Below are positions 17,459-27,141 of a stretch of 64,000 nt of DNA, in pieces (within the stretch, counting starts at the first letter, position 1; every line of letters begins with the position of its first letter). The translations under genes were made by a program, and so were the position numbers. This stretch comes from Cyclobacterium roseum (GTDB lineage: Bacteria; Bacteroidota; Bacteroidia; Cytophagales; Cyclobacteriaceae), in the NCBI RefSeq assembly GCF_010119225.1, contig NZ_WNKF01000005.1, positions 186,001 to 250,000 of the forward strand, read 5' to 3'. Below the pieces are notes generated by a model, which had not been told where the DNA came from, ran no database searches, and was given only the letters and a program-made list of their open reading frames with translations.

Positions 17459-19897
17459 ATGACCCGAACCCGTTTTTTATTACTCCTGCTTTGGTTAGGC
17501 ACTTTTTTTAAAACGCCGGCAGCCAGCTATTATCTATCATCCTCTACAGGTAAGGATACCCATACACCAGAGGATGCTCAACATCCGGCAACTCCCTGGC
17601 AAAGCCTGGAAAGATTAAATCAGTTTATTCCACAATTATCACCGGGAGATTCTGTTTTGTTTAAAAAAGGAGACCTATTTTTCGGAACGCTTCACTTAAA
17701 AAAATCCGGAACAAAAGAAAAACCCATCGTTTATAGTCATTATGGAAATGGTCCGCTTCCAATGATTACGGGCTTAACCGAATTAAAGGGATGGAAACGC
17801 CATTCACCCGGCATTTATTTTGTGGAATTGTCTCCTCTAAGCAATCGAATTAATATGCTCACCATTAATGGAAAGCCTCAGGCTATGGGGCGGTTTCCAA
17901 ATTCGGATGAGAAAAATAAAGGGTACCTGGTACCGGAAAAGGTCGTTGGGAAAAATCAATTGAGTCACGAGATATTTCTGGATAATGGCGGCTGGAAAGG
18001 AGCAGAACTAGCCCTGAGAAAAACCCATTGGATCATCGACCGGCATAAAATAACAGCCCAGGACGGAAATACCATCACTTTTTCCTCGACATCGAGTTAC
18101 GATCCAAAGGAAGGGTTTGGTTTTTTTATTCAAAATCACCTGAATACCCTGGATCAATTCGGAGAATGGTACCAGGATCTCGATAATGACCGGCTATACG
18201 TTTGCCTGGAAGAAAAAAGTCCGGAAGAGGTAGCCATTCAGATCGGTGAATTAGATCAGCTTCTTACCACCCTTCCCAATACCCGGCACGTAGTCATTGA
18301 TGGGCTGCATTTGAATGGGGCAAATAAAACAGGGCTTTTCATTCGGGGAGGTAACGCTCTCCATTTTTCTAACGGCATCATAGAGAACTCAGGAGAAAAT
18401 GGCGTTCTGGCCTATAATATGGATCACTTAACCATCCGACAATCAGAGATCCGCAATTCGTTTAATAACGGAATCTATTTACGATCCGGGAATTATCAGG
18501 CCACCATTGCGGGTAACCTCATCGAAAACACTTACATGATGCCCGGAATGGGGCAAAATGGAGATAATAACGGTTTTGCCTTCTTCAGCATTTCAGATGC
18601 AGACACCATCGTGCGCAATACCATTAGGAATACTGGATATGTTGGAATTGGCTTTAGAGGCAGCCACACCTTGATTAAAAATAACCTGGTGGAAGGATTT
18701 TGCCTCACCAAAGGAGACGGGGGAGGGATCTATTCCTATTCGGGAAACTCAAATACCTCCTATAAGGATAAAATTGTAAGTGGAAATATTGTACGGAATG
18801 GATACGGTGCCAGGGAAGGCACGCCACTTCAAGGGACGGATTTGCCTGCTCCCGCCGAGGGAATCTACATCGACGATAATACCAATAACGTTCGTGTAAC
18901 CGACAATACGGTGTATGGGATTTCAAATAAAGGCATTTACCTACACAATGCCCAAAACATAGAGATTAGCAACAATCTGGTATTTGATGCCGGCTATTTG
19001 ATTCATCTTGCTGACGATGACCTGGGACGGTCACTGAGAAATATTTCTATAGCCAGCAATACGCTAATTAAAAAAGAGCCACATCAAATTGGCATGGGGA
19101 TTCGATCCGGAACTCCAAAATACGCAAGCATCGGACTTTCTGATCAAAATCACTTTGTAGACCTCAGTGGAGCGGGTATTTCGTTTCACCTGCAAAACCT
19201 TGACACCAAAGAGGAAATGTATTTTGATTCGGAAAATTGGGAAACAACCTCTGGTTGGGAGCAATCCTCTACTAGCAGGGATTTGAAAGCCCATTTGGAA
19301 AGGAGTGCCACCAGTGAAAAGTATCACGCAGAGAAAACCCTTTCCGGAGGAGCAATCAGGGAGCGAATTGTCTGTACAAAAGGATGTAACATTAGTTGGG
19401 AAACCGAGGGAGGTTTCTCTATAACCGGGAATTCGGAGAAGTCGGAAGTGAAGGTAAATCTTTCCGGGTTGGAAAATGAAGTGGGTTATGCCTTGTCCTT
19501 ATCCCTAAGCAGTTCAAAAAATGCGGTGATGGCGATTTTTCTGAGGCAAAATGGCCCCACGTATCGAAAATTAAGTGCTAGTAAGATACTCATTCCAAGC
19601 ACAGAGAATCAGGCATTTCAGTTACTTTTTGATCGTCCGGATGAGCGATCAACTCCTGCATTATTGCTTACGCTTTTTCAAGGAAATAACACTACCCGGA
19701 TTACCGAGTTTTTAATTTCATCCATAAAACAAGCCCATGAGCCCTCAAGACTGAAAAATTTCAAACTTCTTACCAACCCTACTGGCCATTCGGAAATAAT
19801 TGATTTGGAAGCTGAATGGCAGGACCTCTTGGGAACTTCATATTCAACGAGCCTGACACTCGCCCCCTTTCAGAGCCTTTTTTTAATAAGAAAATAG
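17459..19897 (+). CDS. Secreted right-handed parallel beta-helix protein
   Basis: The 812-residue protein has a signal peptide (1-22). An N-terminal domain typical of this family (TPWQSLERLNQFIPQLSPGDSVLF) is followed by a right-handed parallel beta-helix (about 270-540) with repeats such as HVVIDGLHLNGANKTGLFIRGG, SGENGVLAYNMDHLTI and GIYLHNAQNIEISNNLVFD. Then comes a beta-sandwich region ending in APFQSLFLIRK. Beta-helix proteins of this kind are polysaccharide lyases or glycan-binding proteins. No catalytic residues can be named. It is a clear paralogue of the N-terminal 840 residues of the next gene but lacks its Ig, malectin and T9SS modules. Confidence 0.83.
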   Translation: MTRTRFLLLLLWLGTFFKTPAASYYLSSSTGKDTHTPEDAQHPATPWQSLERLNQFIPQLSPGDSVLFKKGDLFFGTLHLKKSGTKEKPIVYSHYGNGPLPMITGLTELKGWKRHSPGIYFVELSPLSNRINMLTINGKPQAMGRFPNSDEKNKGYLVPEKVVGKNQLSHEIFLDNGGWKGAELALRKTHWIIDRHKITAQDGNTITFSSTSSYDPKEGFGFFIQNHLNTLDQFGEWYQDLDNDRLYVCLEEKSPEEVAIQIGELDQLLTTLPNTRHVVIDGLHLNGANKTGLFIRGGNALHFSNGIIENSGENGVLAYNMDHLTIRQSEIRNSFNNGIYLRSGNYQATIAGNLIENTYMMPGMGQNGDNNGFAFFSISDADTIVRNTIRNTGYVGIGFRGSHTLIKNNLVEGFCLTKGDGGGIYSYSGNSNTSYKDKIVSGNIVRNGYGAREGTPLQGTDLPAPAEGIYIDDNTNNVRVTDNTVYGISNKGIYLHNAQNIEISNNLVFDAGYLIHLADDDLGRSLRNISIASNTLIKKEPHQIGMGIRSGTPKYASIGLSDQNHFVDLSGAGISFHLQNLDTKEEMYFDSENWETTSGWEQSSTSRDLKAHLERSATSEKYHAEKTLSGGAIRERIVCTKGCNISWETEGGFSITGNSEKSEVKVNLSGLENEVGYALSLSLSSSKNAVMAIFLRQNGPTYRKLSASKILIPSTENQAFQLLFDRPDERSTPALLLTLFQGNNTTRITEFLISSIKQAHEPSRLKNFKLLTNPTGHSEIIDLEAEWQDLLGTSYSTSLTLAPFQSLFLIRK

Positions 19898-20526
19898 AAC
19901 AAGCCCCTACTAACCCCTTTCCAGAGGTGCCTATCTGATAGTTCCCATATTTTTTTGGAAAGGTTAAAACTTCTTTCCTATGAATTGGGGCCAAACATTA
20001 GTTGGTTTTGCCTTTCTTCGTCATTATACCTATCCCTGGCCCATAGCCAATCGACTTCGCTAAGCTTTAAAAACCTCAAAGGGCTTCAGGTGTCCTTATA
20101 TTCCTGCAATTCCAAGGAGCGTTCAGTATTATCATTCGCATAAACAATTTTTACAGAACGATTTTCATTCCATGTTTCCGTCCACTTGGGCGTGAAAAAG
20201 TCGCCATTCCGGCACTTCTGAAAACTGCCGAAAAAAAATCGCTTTTTTTTAAAATATTTTCTCTCGGACTTTTTAAGGACTATCGGCAATAAAAATAATT
20301 CCAAAAACAATATTGAAATCACATACAGAAATTATCCTATTCCCCTCCCTTTACGCGAAATATTCCCTCAGTTAAAACATTTGGTTTTAAGTATTTTATA
20401 TCTGTAATTAACAAATACAGAGGAATATTTAGAATATCATTTTGGTATATATAAAATTCAAAAAATTAAATTCCAATAGTCAAAATACTGTTTTAGGAAT
20501 TTATACTTCAGAAAAGATAGAACAAA
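19898..20526. other. Long intergenic region between the two beta-helix genes
   Basis: These 629 bases lie between co-directional paralogues. Only short unconvincing frames are present. The last 150 bases are very AT-rich and probably hold the promoter and a long leader for the 20.5-25.5 kb gene, but the best -7-like boxes (for example TATATCTG near 20400) lack a correctly spaced -33 element. A bulged inverted repeat, AAGTCGCC / GGCACTT, lies near 20197-20219. Confidence 0.4.
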
Positions 20527-23500
20527 ATGAATATTCCCTCAAAAAATATCAAGAAGAAAAAAAACCGAACAAGTGTCAAAAACATAATTTCTGAACTCAT
20601 GAAAACACGTGTCTTTTTAATCGCCATCTTCACTTTTCTGGTGGTCTCAGCATCTTTTGCTACCGATTACCACATTTCGAATGAAAAGGGAAACGATTCC
20701 AGAAGTTTTTCTCAAGCTCAAAATCCTGAGACTCCCTGGAAATCAATTGAAAAACTGAATGCCATATTTTCCTCCCTTCAACCTGGGGACAAAGTACTAT
20801 TCAGAAGAGGAGAATCTTATTTCGGTACCATCATTATGAATAACTCTGGTACAGCAAGCAACCCGATCAAAATAGGTGCATACGGTAGTGGAGAAGATCC
20901 TATCATTACTGGCCTGGTAGACCTGAGCAATTGGAAGTCCATTGGTAATGGGATTTATGAGGCTGGTCATTCTCAATTAAAGTCAAGCCCGACATCATTG
21001 GTGACTTTTAATGAAAAAATCAGAGAAATGGGCCGGTATCCTAATTCGGATAGTGACAACAAAGGGTACCTCACCTATGAGTCTACCTCATGGAATTCCA
21101 TAACCGACAATGAGCTAGGTTCCTGGCCCAACTGGACTGGAGCTGAAGTGGTGATCCGAAAAATCTATTGGATCCTGGACCGTCACAAAATCACTTCCCA
21201 CTCCGGCAATACTATAAAATACGCCACCAATAGTGAAACCAGCTACAAGCCAAAGGCTGAATTTGGATACTTCATCCAAAACCACGTCAGAACCTTGGAT
21301 CAGCTTGGAGAGTGGTATTACGATACCGGGAGCAAAAAACTAAAGGTGTTTTTTGGAAGTGAATCGCCATCCAGACATTCGGTAAAAATAGCTGCCCTGG
21401 ATAGGTTACTCATGCAGGTAAGACGGGTAGACCACGTAATTATCGAAAACCTTCACTTCAAAGGAGCCAATACTAATGCCATCCAATTAGCGAGCGGAAA
21501 TAATGTGGTTATAAGAAATTCAAAAATTGAAATGGTAGGCGAAAACTTAATCTCCGCTGAGGGAAGCCACCACTTGCGCTTGGAAGGAAATGAATTAATG
21601 GACGCCCATAACTCAGGTATTGAACTAAAAACCTGTGACAACGCCATTGTCCGAAAGAACCAAATCCGCAATATTCAGCTTTTTCCCGGAATGGGAAAAT
21701 CAGGAGATGGAAATGGATTTGGTATTTTCTCCCCCAATGACAATAGCCTGATTGAGGGTAACCAAATCATTAACTCCGGCTATATCGGAATCAGATTTGG
21801 CGGAAACAACAGTGTGGTAAAAAACAATTTCATCAACCATTTTAATAAGACCAAAAATGATGGAGGGGGCATCTACGTTTATACTGGAAGCAGCAACACA
21901 ACATACTATAACAGAAAGGTAATCGGAAACATCATTTTGAATGGGCAGGGAGTAGTAGAAGGGACCAATATCCGTTCCGCTCTAGCCAAACCCCAATCGG
22001 AGGGCATCTACCTGGATGACAATACGACAGGTGTGGAAGTAGCTTACAATACCATTGCCAATATTTCCAGCAAAGGAATTTACCTGCACAATGCCCGGGA
22101 AAATCACATTCACCACAATACCGTTTACAACAGCACCTACCAACTATTTTTCAGAAATGACAACATGGGGGCTGACATCCGGAATAATAAAGTTGAAAAC
22201 AACCTGTTTTTCTCACGAGATGGAGAACAGAATAACCTAAACCTGAGCTCCATAAAGAATGATCTGGGGCAAATGGCCGCATTTAATAATAACGTATACG
22301 CCAGCCCATTGACAGATAATTACCGTATCATAAACAGATACAATATGGGTACTAGCTATGAGGTCACCAAAGCATTGGATCTGGACGGATGGAAAAACTT
22401 GTACGGAGTCGATGCCGGTTCCAAAGTTCACCCGGTTTCCATTCCTTCTTATGAAGTTAACGGCGTTCTTGGAGAAAATAAATACGATAACGAGGGGTTT
22501 GACAAAGATGCTAACTACGTGACGGTCAAAAATGGAAAAACCTATTGGGCAAGATATTCCAAATTAGATGGTGGAGCCCTACGGGTAACTGGATCCAGCA
22601 CCTTTGAAATAAACGTGAACATTGGCAAAGTGGTAAAAGGAACCAATTATTTGATTCGATTTGATGGAATTGGGAACAAGGATTTTGCAGGTAAAGCATA
22701 TTTCAGACAAAAGTTTTCTCCCTGGAGAGTTGTTAGCGCTGTAAATACCGTGGAATTCTCAAACGAAAGAAACGGATATGAAATTTTATTGACCCCTGTA
22801 GAAAGTGCGAATGAAGCGGTATTAATGTTTAAATTCGAAAACGTCGGTTATGCGGATTTTCAGATTGACAACCTAAGCGTCTATGAGGCTGATTTGAAAT
22901 TGACAAATCCTGATGATAAAATATTTTTTGCTTACAACGAGGGATATACTAAAAAATCAGTAGGGCTGCCTGGGGAATATGTAGACATGCACAACAAAAG
23001 CTATTCCGGAAGCATCGAGCTAGAGCCGTTTCGCTCTGTATTATTAATCAAGACTTCGGAGGAAAAAACCGCTCAGCCAGAGCCCATACAAGAAGCCCGG
23101 GTAATCATTCCAGAATACGGTTCCGGTATGATCGAGGGCGATGATCTTCCCATTACCTTAACGGTAGACCAAGGCCGGGAGTTGGAAGTAGAAAAAGTTA
23201 ACTACTACTTTTGTGAAACGTTGATTTCAGAAGAAACCGAGAGCCCATTGGCCTGTACCTGGGAAAATATTCCTTTTGGTTCGCACTACATTTACGCGGA
23301 AGCCTTAGATGTATACGGAAGAACGGTTTTTTCAGATAGTGTCGCTATTGAGGTCAAGAAGGAAAACGTCATGCCCATCATCACCCTGACCCAACCTCTC
23401 GAAAATACTGAAATCAAAACGGGTGAAAGCATGGTGGTTTCAGGTTCTGCGATAGACCTGGACGGAGAGGTTGCTCGGGTCAACCTTTTAGTAAACGGAA

Positions 23501-25536
23501 ATTCCATCGCTTCTTCCACTTCTTCTCCTTTCGAGTTTACCTGGACTGCTGCTCAGGAAGGGGCCTTCACCCTGGCCTTACAGGCAGTGGATAATGAAAA
23601 TGGTGAGGGATTATCTGATGAAGTGGTGGTAACGGTTTCGGCGAAAGAAGAAGTAGTTGAACCCGCTCCTGAGGAAAAAGAAACTACTGAGAACACACCC
23701 GGTGACCTGGAGTCGGCATTTAGTCTATTCGTGAATATAGGTACTCAAAAGGAAATAGTATATGGTGGAACTGATTTTGCAGGTGAGCAGGCAGTAACCA
23801 GCCACATCTCCGGAAAAACATACACCTATTCTAACACTAAATTCCAGGAGCAATTGTTCCAAACAGAAAGAAATGGAGAGGAGTTCGCTCTTGAAATACC
23901 GGTCCCAAATGGAACGTATACGGTCCAAACATTTCACAATGAATTGTATTTCGGACAGGCAGGCCCATCCGCTGCAAAAGGAAGGAGAGTTTTTGATATA
24001 CTTCTTGAGGATAAAATGGTCAAAGAAAACCTGGATTTCTTCGTTGAAAATAACAACCAACCTCTTGTCTTAACTTTTGAAGACATTGAAGTAACCGATG
24101 GAAACCTGAAAATTGGAATGAGTGCTTCTTCCAACCGGGCCACCATCAGTGGCTTAGCGATCCTTTCCAATAGTAATTCATCCGGAGAATATCCGGTCGG
24201 ATCGATAGCACTTGAGCCCTTTATGCGATTGAAAACCGGACACAACAGCACGGTACAGTTTGAAGGGGAAGACTTCCTCCCAGACTATAATCTGGGGTAC
24301 TTTAGCCCTTCCTATACCTATACCAATACCAAAGCAAGCTCTGAACAATTGTTTCAAAAAGAGAGAAATGCCAAAGTATTGAATTACAGCATTCCTGTAC
24401 CGAATGGAAACTACACCATTAAAACATACCACAATGAGTTGTATTTCGGCAAAGGAGGGCCTATTGCTAAAGCGGGTAACAGAGTCTTTGATATTTTCCT
24501 GGAGGACAATCTAGTTAAAGATGATTTTGATCTGTATGTAGAGAGTAATAATGAGGCTACCACGCTAACCTTTGCAAACATTAGGGTAGAAGATGGTGTA
24601 CTAAACATAAACATGGTGGCTAGTTCCAACAGATCGACCATCTCTGCCATCGCCATTTTTAAAGAAAACACCACATCGGTGGATAACACTGGGACAGACC
24701 ACGTATTCTTTTTGAATACTGGTGGCAAAACGGATGAACAGATAAATGATAATCTCTTTATTGCTGAGGAAAACCAAGCGATATATTACAATCAAGCTTC
24801 CTATCGATATGAAAATAGCAGCGCATCCAATGAAAAGCTCTTCCAAACAGAACGAAATGCGAATCAATTGGCCTATACCATTCCCGTACCTAACGGAACA
24901 TACACGGTCCTTACCATGCACAATGAACTTTGGTTTGGACATGCCGGACCGTACGCCAGGGCTGGAAGAAGGGTATTCGATCTGGCTTTGGAAGGTAAAG
25001 TAGTAAAAGAAGGTTTTGACATCTATGTAGAAAATAACAATGCTCCTACGTTACTAGCCTTTGAAAATATTACCGTTACAGATGGCATCCTTAACCTGGA
25101 ATTAACTGGAAAAGTGAACAGAGCCAGTATATCCGGCATTGCCATCATCGGAAATGGAGCCAAGAACAGCGTTGATGGAAGCAACCTCAGGGGTTATCGT
25201 GAAATGTTTGGCAGAGGGTATAAGGAAATGTTCGGAAGAGGATATAAAGAAATGGACCTTTTTGTGGAAAATGCAGAACAAAATGAAATGACCATTTTCC
25301 CTAACCCTGCTAAAGACAAAGCTTATTTGGTATTGGATCAGGAAATTGGCCAGGGAAGGGTTCTTATCCACAACATGAGCGGTCAGTTAGTCGGTCAGTT
25401 TGAACTGGATTGGATCAGAACATCAGGCAATCAGTTTATCATTCCTTTGGACAACTTGTCTCAGGGTATGTACCTGGTTAGCGTCAGCAATGACCAGACC
25501 ATAGTTGATAAACAGCGACTGATTGTCCAACCTTAA
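20527..25536 (+). CDS. Large T9SS-secreted beta-helix protein with Ig-like and malectin-like domains
   Basis: The 1669-residue protein has a signal peptide starting at Met25 (MKTRVFLIAIFTFL); the 24-residue basic extension before it may be real or the start may be 20599. The domains are: parallel beta-helix (about 290-560), a beta-sandwich ending LEPFRSVLLIKTS near 840, two Ig-like modules (about 875-945 and 950-1038; the second reads VVSGSAIDLDGEVARVNLLV), and three malectin-like carbohydrate-binding repeats (about 1060-1215, 1230-1380, 1390-1545), each with a FNxE-like HNELYFG or HNELWFG motif. An 8-residue microrepeat follows, and the T9SS type A sorting domain (MTIFPNPAKDKAYLVLD) is at the end. 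It is exported across the outer membrane and held at the surface, probably binding or cleaving a glycan. Confidence 0.88.
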   Translation: MNIPSKNIKKKKNRTSVKNIISELMKTRVFLIAIFTFLVVSASFATDYHISNEKGNDSRSFSQAQNPETPWKSIEKLNAIFSSLQPGDKVLFRRGESYFGTIIMNNSGTASNPIKIGAYGSGEDPIITGLVDLSNWKSIGNGIYEAGHSQLKSSPTSLVTFNEKIREMGRYPNSDSDNKGYLTYESTSWNSITDNELGSWPNWTGAEVVIRKIYWILDRHKITSHSGNTIKYATNSETSYKPKAEFGYFIQNHVRTLDQLGEWYYDTGSKKLKVFFGSESPSRHSVKIAALDRLLMQVRRVDHVIIENLHFKGANTNAIQLASGNNVVIRNSKIEMVGENLISAEGSHHLRLEGNELMDAHNSGIELKTCDNAIVRKNQIRNIQLFPGMGKSGDGNGFGIFSPNDNSLIEGNQIINSGYIGIRFGGNNSVVKNNFINHFNKTKNDGGGIYVYTGSSNTTYYNRKVIGNIILNGQGVVEGTNIRSALAKPQSEGIYLDDNTTGVEVAYNTIANISSKGIYLHNARENHIHHNTVYNSTYQLFFRNDNMGADIRNNKVENNLFFSRDGEQNNLNLSSIKNDLGQMAAFNNNVYASPLTDNYRIINRYNMGTSYEVTKALDLDGWKNLYGVDAGSKVHPVSIPSYEVNGVLGENKYDNEGFDKDANYVTVKNGKTYWARYSKLDGGALRVTGSSTFEINVNIGKVVKGTNYLIRFDGIGNKDFAGKAYFRQKFSPWRVVSAVNTVEFSNERNGYEILLTPVESANEAVLMFKFENVGYADFQIDNLSVYEADLKLTNPDDKIFFAYNEGYTKKSVGLPGEYVDMHNKSYSGSIELEPFRSVLLIKTSEEKTAQPEPIQEARVIIPEYGSGMIEGDDLPITLTVDQGRELEVEKVNYYFCETLISEETESPLACTWENIPFGSHYIYAEALDVYGRTVFSDSVAIEVKKENVMPIITLTQPLENTEIKTGESMVVSGSAIDLDGEVARVNLLVNGNSIASSTSSPFEFTWTAAQEGAFTLALQAVDNENGEGLSDEVVVTVSAKEEVVEPAPEEKETTENTPGDLESAFSLFVNIGTQKEIVYGGTDFAGEQAVTSHISGKTYTYSNTKFQEQLFQTERNGEEFALEIPVPNGTYTVQTFHNELYFGQAGPSAAKGRRVFDILLEDKMVKENLDFFVENNNQPLVLTFEDIEVTDGNLKIGMSASSNRATISGLAILSNSNSSGEYPVGSIALEPFMRLKTGHNSTVQFEGEDFLPDYNLGYFSPSYTYTNTKASSEQLFQKERNAKVLNYSIPVPNGNYTIKTYHNELYFGKGGPIAKAGNRVFDIFLEDNLVKDDFDLYVESNNEATTLTFANIRVEDGVLNINMVASSNRSTISAIAIFKENTTSVDNTGTDHVFFLNTGGKTDEQINDNLFIAEENQAIYYNQASYRYENSSASNEKLFQTERNANQLAYTIPVPNGTYTVLTMHNELWFGHAGPYARAGRRVFDLALEGKVVKEGFDIYVENNNAPTLLAFENITVTDGILNLELTGKVNRASISGIAIIGNGAKNSVDGSNLRGYREMFGRGYKEMFGRGYKEMDLFVENAEQNEMTIFPNPAKDKAYLVLDQEIGQGRVLIHNMSGQLVGQFELDWIRTSGNQFIIPLDNLSQGMYLVSVSNDQTIVDKQRLIVQP
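25192..25254 (+). repeat. 24-bp in-frame microrepeat
   Basis: Two full units and one partial unit encode GYREMFGR, GYKEMFGR and GYKEM, just before the T9SS sorting domain. The DNA copies differ mostly at synonymous or wobble positions (for example TTT/TTC, AAG/AAA), so the peptide, not the DNA, appears conserved. It may be a linker. Confidence 0.85.
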
Positions 25537-25542
25537 TGCACA

Positions 25543-25578
25543 AAAAAACCCTGGAATTGATTTCCAGGGTTTTTTTTT
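25543..25578. terminator. Bidirectional rho-independent terminator
   Basis: CCCTGGAA (25549-25556) and TTCCAGGG (25562-25569) form a perfect stem with a TTGAT loop. Flanking A and T runs make it work on both strands. It separates the T9SS protein gene from the converging exopolysaccharide locus. Confidence 0.92.
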
Positions 25579-25689
25579 GCCTTTATTTTTTAACAACCTA
25601 TCACGGTTAAATAGGTTGACATTTGGAGGCCTTAGAAAACAGCCGTGGTAGCGGAATATCTTAGCCGCTTCATATGAAATCCCCCACCT

Positions 25690-27141
25690 CTAAAATAGCC
25701 TGGCTTTAATCGCTATGTACCGTACTAAATTGTATAGATGCACCTTTTTTAATAGCCTAAAAACCTTCCTTTTTCTTGTTGGATTTACAGGCATGTTCAT
25801 CACTTCCGGATTATCGTCTGAAAGAATGCGAATAATCTCATTTTGCAATTTATTAAAATGAACATCCCTATCCTTTCTTTTAACCGTCAAGAGTAACTCG
25901 ATTAGTGCTCTCGAATTGAAAGGGGATTTTACTGTCTTTCCCATTGCATTCATTTCGGTTCTCGCCTTACTTAACCAAATCCCCATTCGCTCTTCCCAAT
26001 AAAACATATCAAGATAATGATATCCAAATTTTTCAAATATCGGTTTGTCTTGCAACCAGTGTTCATAACACTTTTTTGCAAAATCGGATTTACCAAACCC
26101 AATTTTGAAAGCCAAATCACCAGCTGTAGCATTTCTTTGGTAACCAAATGAATTCCTGGCTATTTCATAAATATTACCATTGATATAGGTACGGCCTATA
26201 AACTCATCTGAGCTAATGGTATCGGTTGAGGGAAAGTCTACACTTTCTCCAAAACGAGTAGTGTCCTCTACCGTCAATAAATTTTCTTCTTCAATAACAT
26301 GAAGCTTCTGCTGGAAAATTGAAGTTAACCTTTTTGGCAATTGAATATCATGATGACTATGATCCATGTTTCTATGCTTAAATACATAGTACTTGCATTT
26401 TTCTTTCACTTCCAAGCTTGCCAAAAACAGGGTCCGGCTATCGTATCCGCCGGTAACCGCAAAAGCCAGGTCATCACGGTTCGCCATGGATTTTAGGTAG
26501 CCCTTGATCATGACGGCAGCCTTTTGCGCTACCTCTTCCAGTGGCTTTTCCTCCCTGGCAATTGAAGGGAAAAACCGAACATTCTTACTCTCAATTACGT
26601 CAAGATAATGATTGGGAAGCAAATGCTTTACATTTCTGACATGCGTTGCATCGTATACGAAATGCTTCTTTTTCAAAAATTCAGAGGACTTAAAAAACTC
26701 CACGGCACTTTTATCTTCATAGGGAAGCAACTCCATTACCTCAGCCAGCAATTTCGGTTGAGAAGCAAAATTCTGGTATGTTACATCATAGTAAACCTCT
26801 CTCTGACTACATGCATCATTAAAAATGTAGATACTATCCTTCGACTGAAGAATACAAACAAAATCTCCAGAATACCTTGATAGCTTCGGAATTAAATCGA
26901 TCAAGGGCAGATCCGTATTCAAGGAATTCACTATTTCCTTAGTAGATAGGTCGGGGTACTCCCAATCATGAAGATAACCTAATAAATAAAATCCTGCATT
27001 CGTAGTTACTTTCTTTGTCAACGTTAATTCCGGATGACAGAAAAGAAAAAAATCGTTAACGCTTTCTTTTTTCCAACTTTCATTCCCCCTTTCCGGGCTA
27101 AATAAAGCTGACTTCGTCAAAATAAATTGATTGTAAAACAT
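25690..27141 (-). CDS. Asparagine-synthetase-like amidotransferase of the polysaccharide locus
   Basis: The 483-residue soluble protein has an N-terminal half that resembles the class II glutamine amidotransferase fold (GDFVCILQSKDSIYIFNDA, then a QREVYYD-like step). However, the mature protein begins MFYNQF, so the N-terminal Cys needed for glutaminase activity is absent. The second half is an ATP pyrophosphatase domain with the PP-loop AVTGGYDSRTLF at 228-239 (consensus SGGxDS; Thr replaces Ser) and DHSHHDIQLPK after it. Relatives in polysaccharide clusters are thought to amidate uronic acids or related groups using ammonia. Its position at the end of the locus fits that, but the acceptor is unknown. 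A pseudoenzyme role is possible. Confidence 0.75.
   Translation of the reverse strand: MFYNQFILTKSALFSPERGNESWKKESVNDFFLFCHPELTLTKKVTTNAGFYLLGYLHDWEYPDLSTKEIVNSLNTDLPLIDLIPKLSRYSGDFVCILQSKDSIYIFNDACSQREVYYDVTYQNFASQPKLLAEVMELLPYEDKSAVEFFKSSEFLKKKHFVYDATHVRNVKHLLPNHYLDVIESKNVRFFPSIAREEKPLEEVAQKAAVMIKGYLKSMANRDDLAFAVTGGYDSRTLFLASLEVKEKCKYYVFKHRNMDHSHHDIQLPKRLTSIFQQKLHVIEEENLLTVEDTTRFGESVDFPSTDTISSDEFIGRTYINGNIYEIARNSFGYQRNATAGDLAFKIGFGKSDFAKKCYEHWLQDKPIFEKFGYHYLDMFYWEERMGIWLSKARTEMNAMGKTVKSPFNSRALIELLLTVKRKDRDVHFNKLQNEIIRILSDDNPEVMNMPVNPTRKRKVFRLLKKVHLYNLVRYIAIKARLF

Noticed and set aside
19955-20143. 62-codon frame between the beta-helix genes
   Set aside because: Composition is random-looking, and it has no homologous feature or ribosome site.
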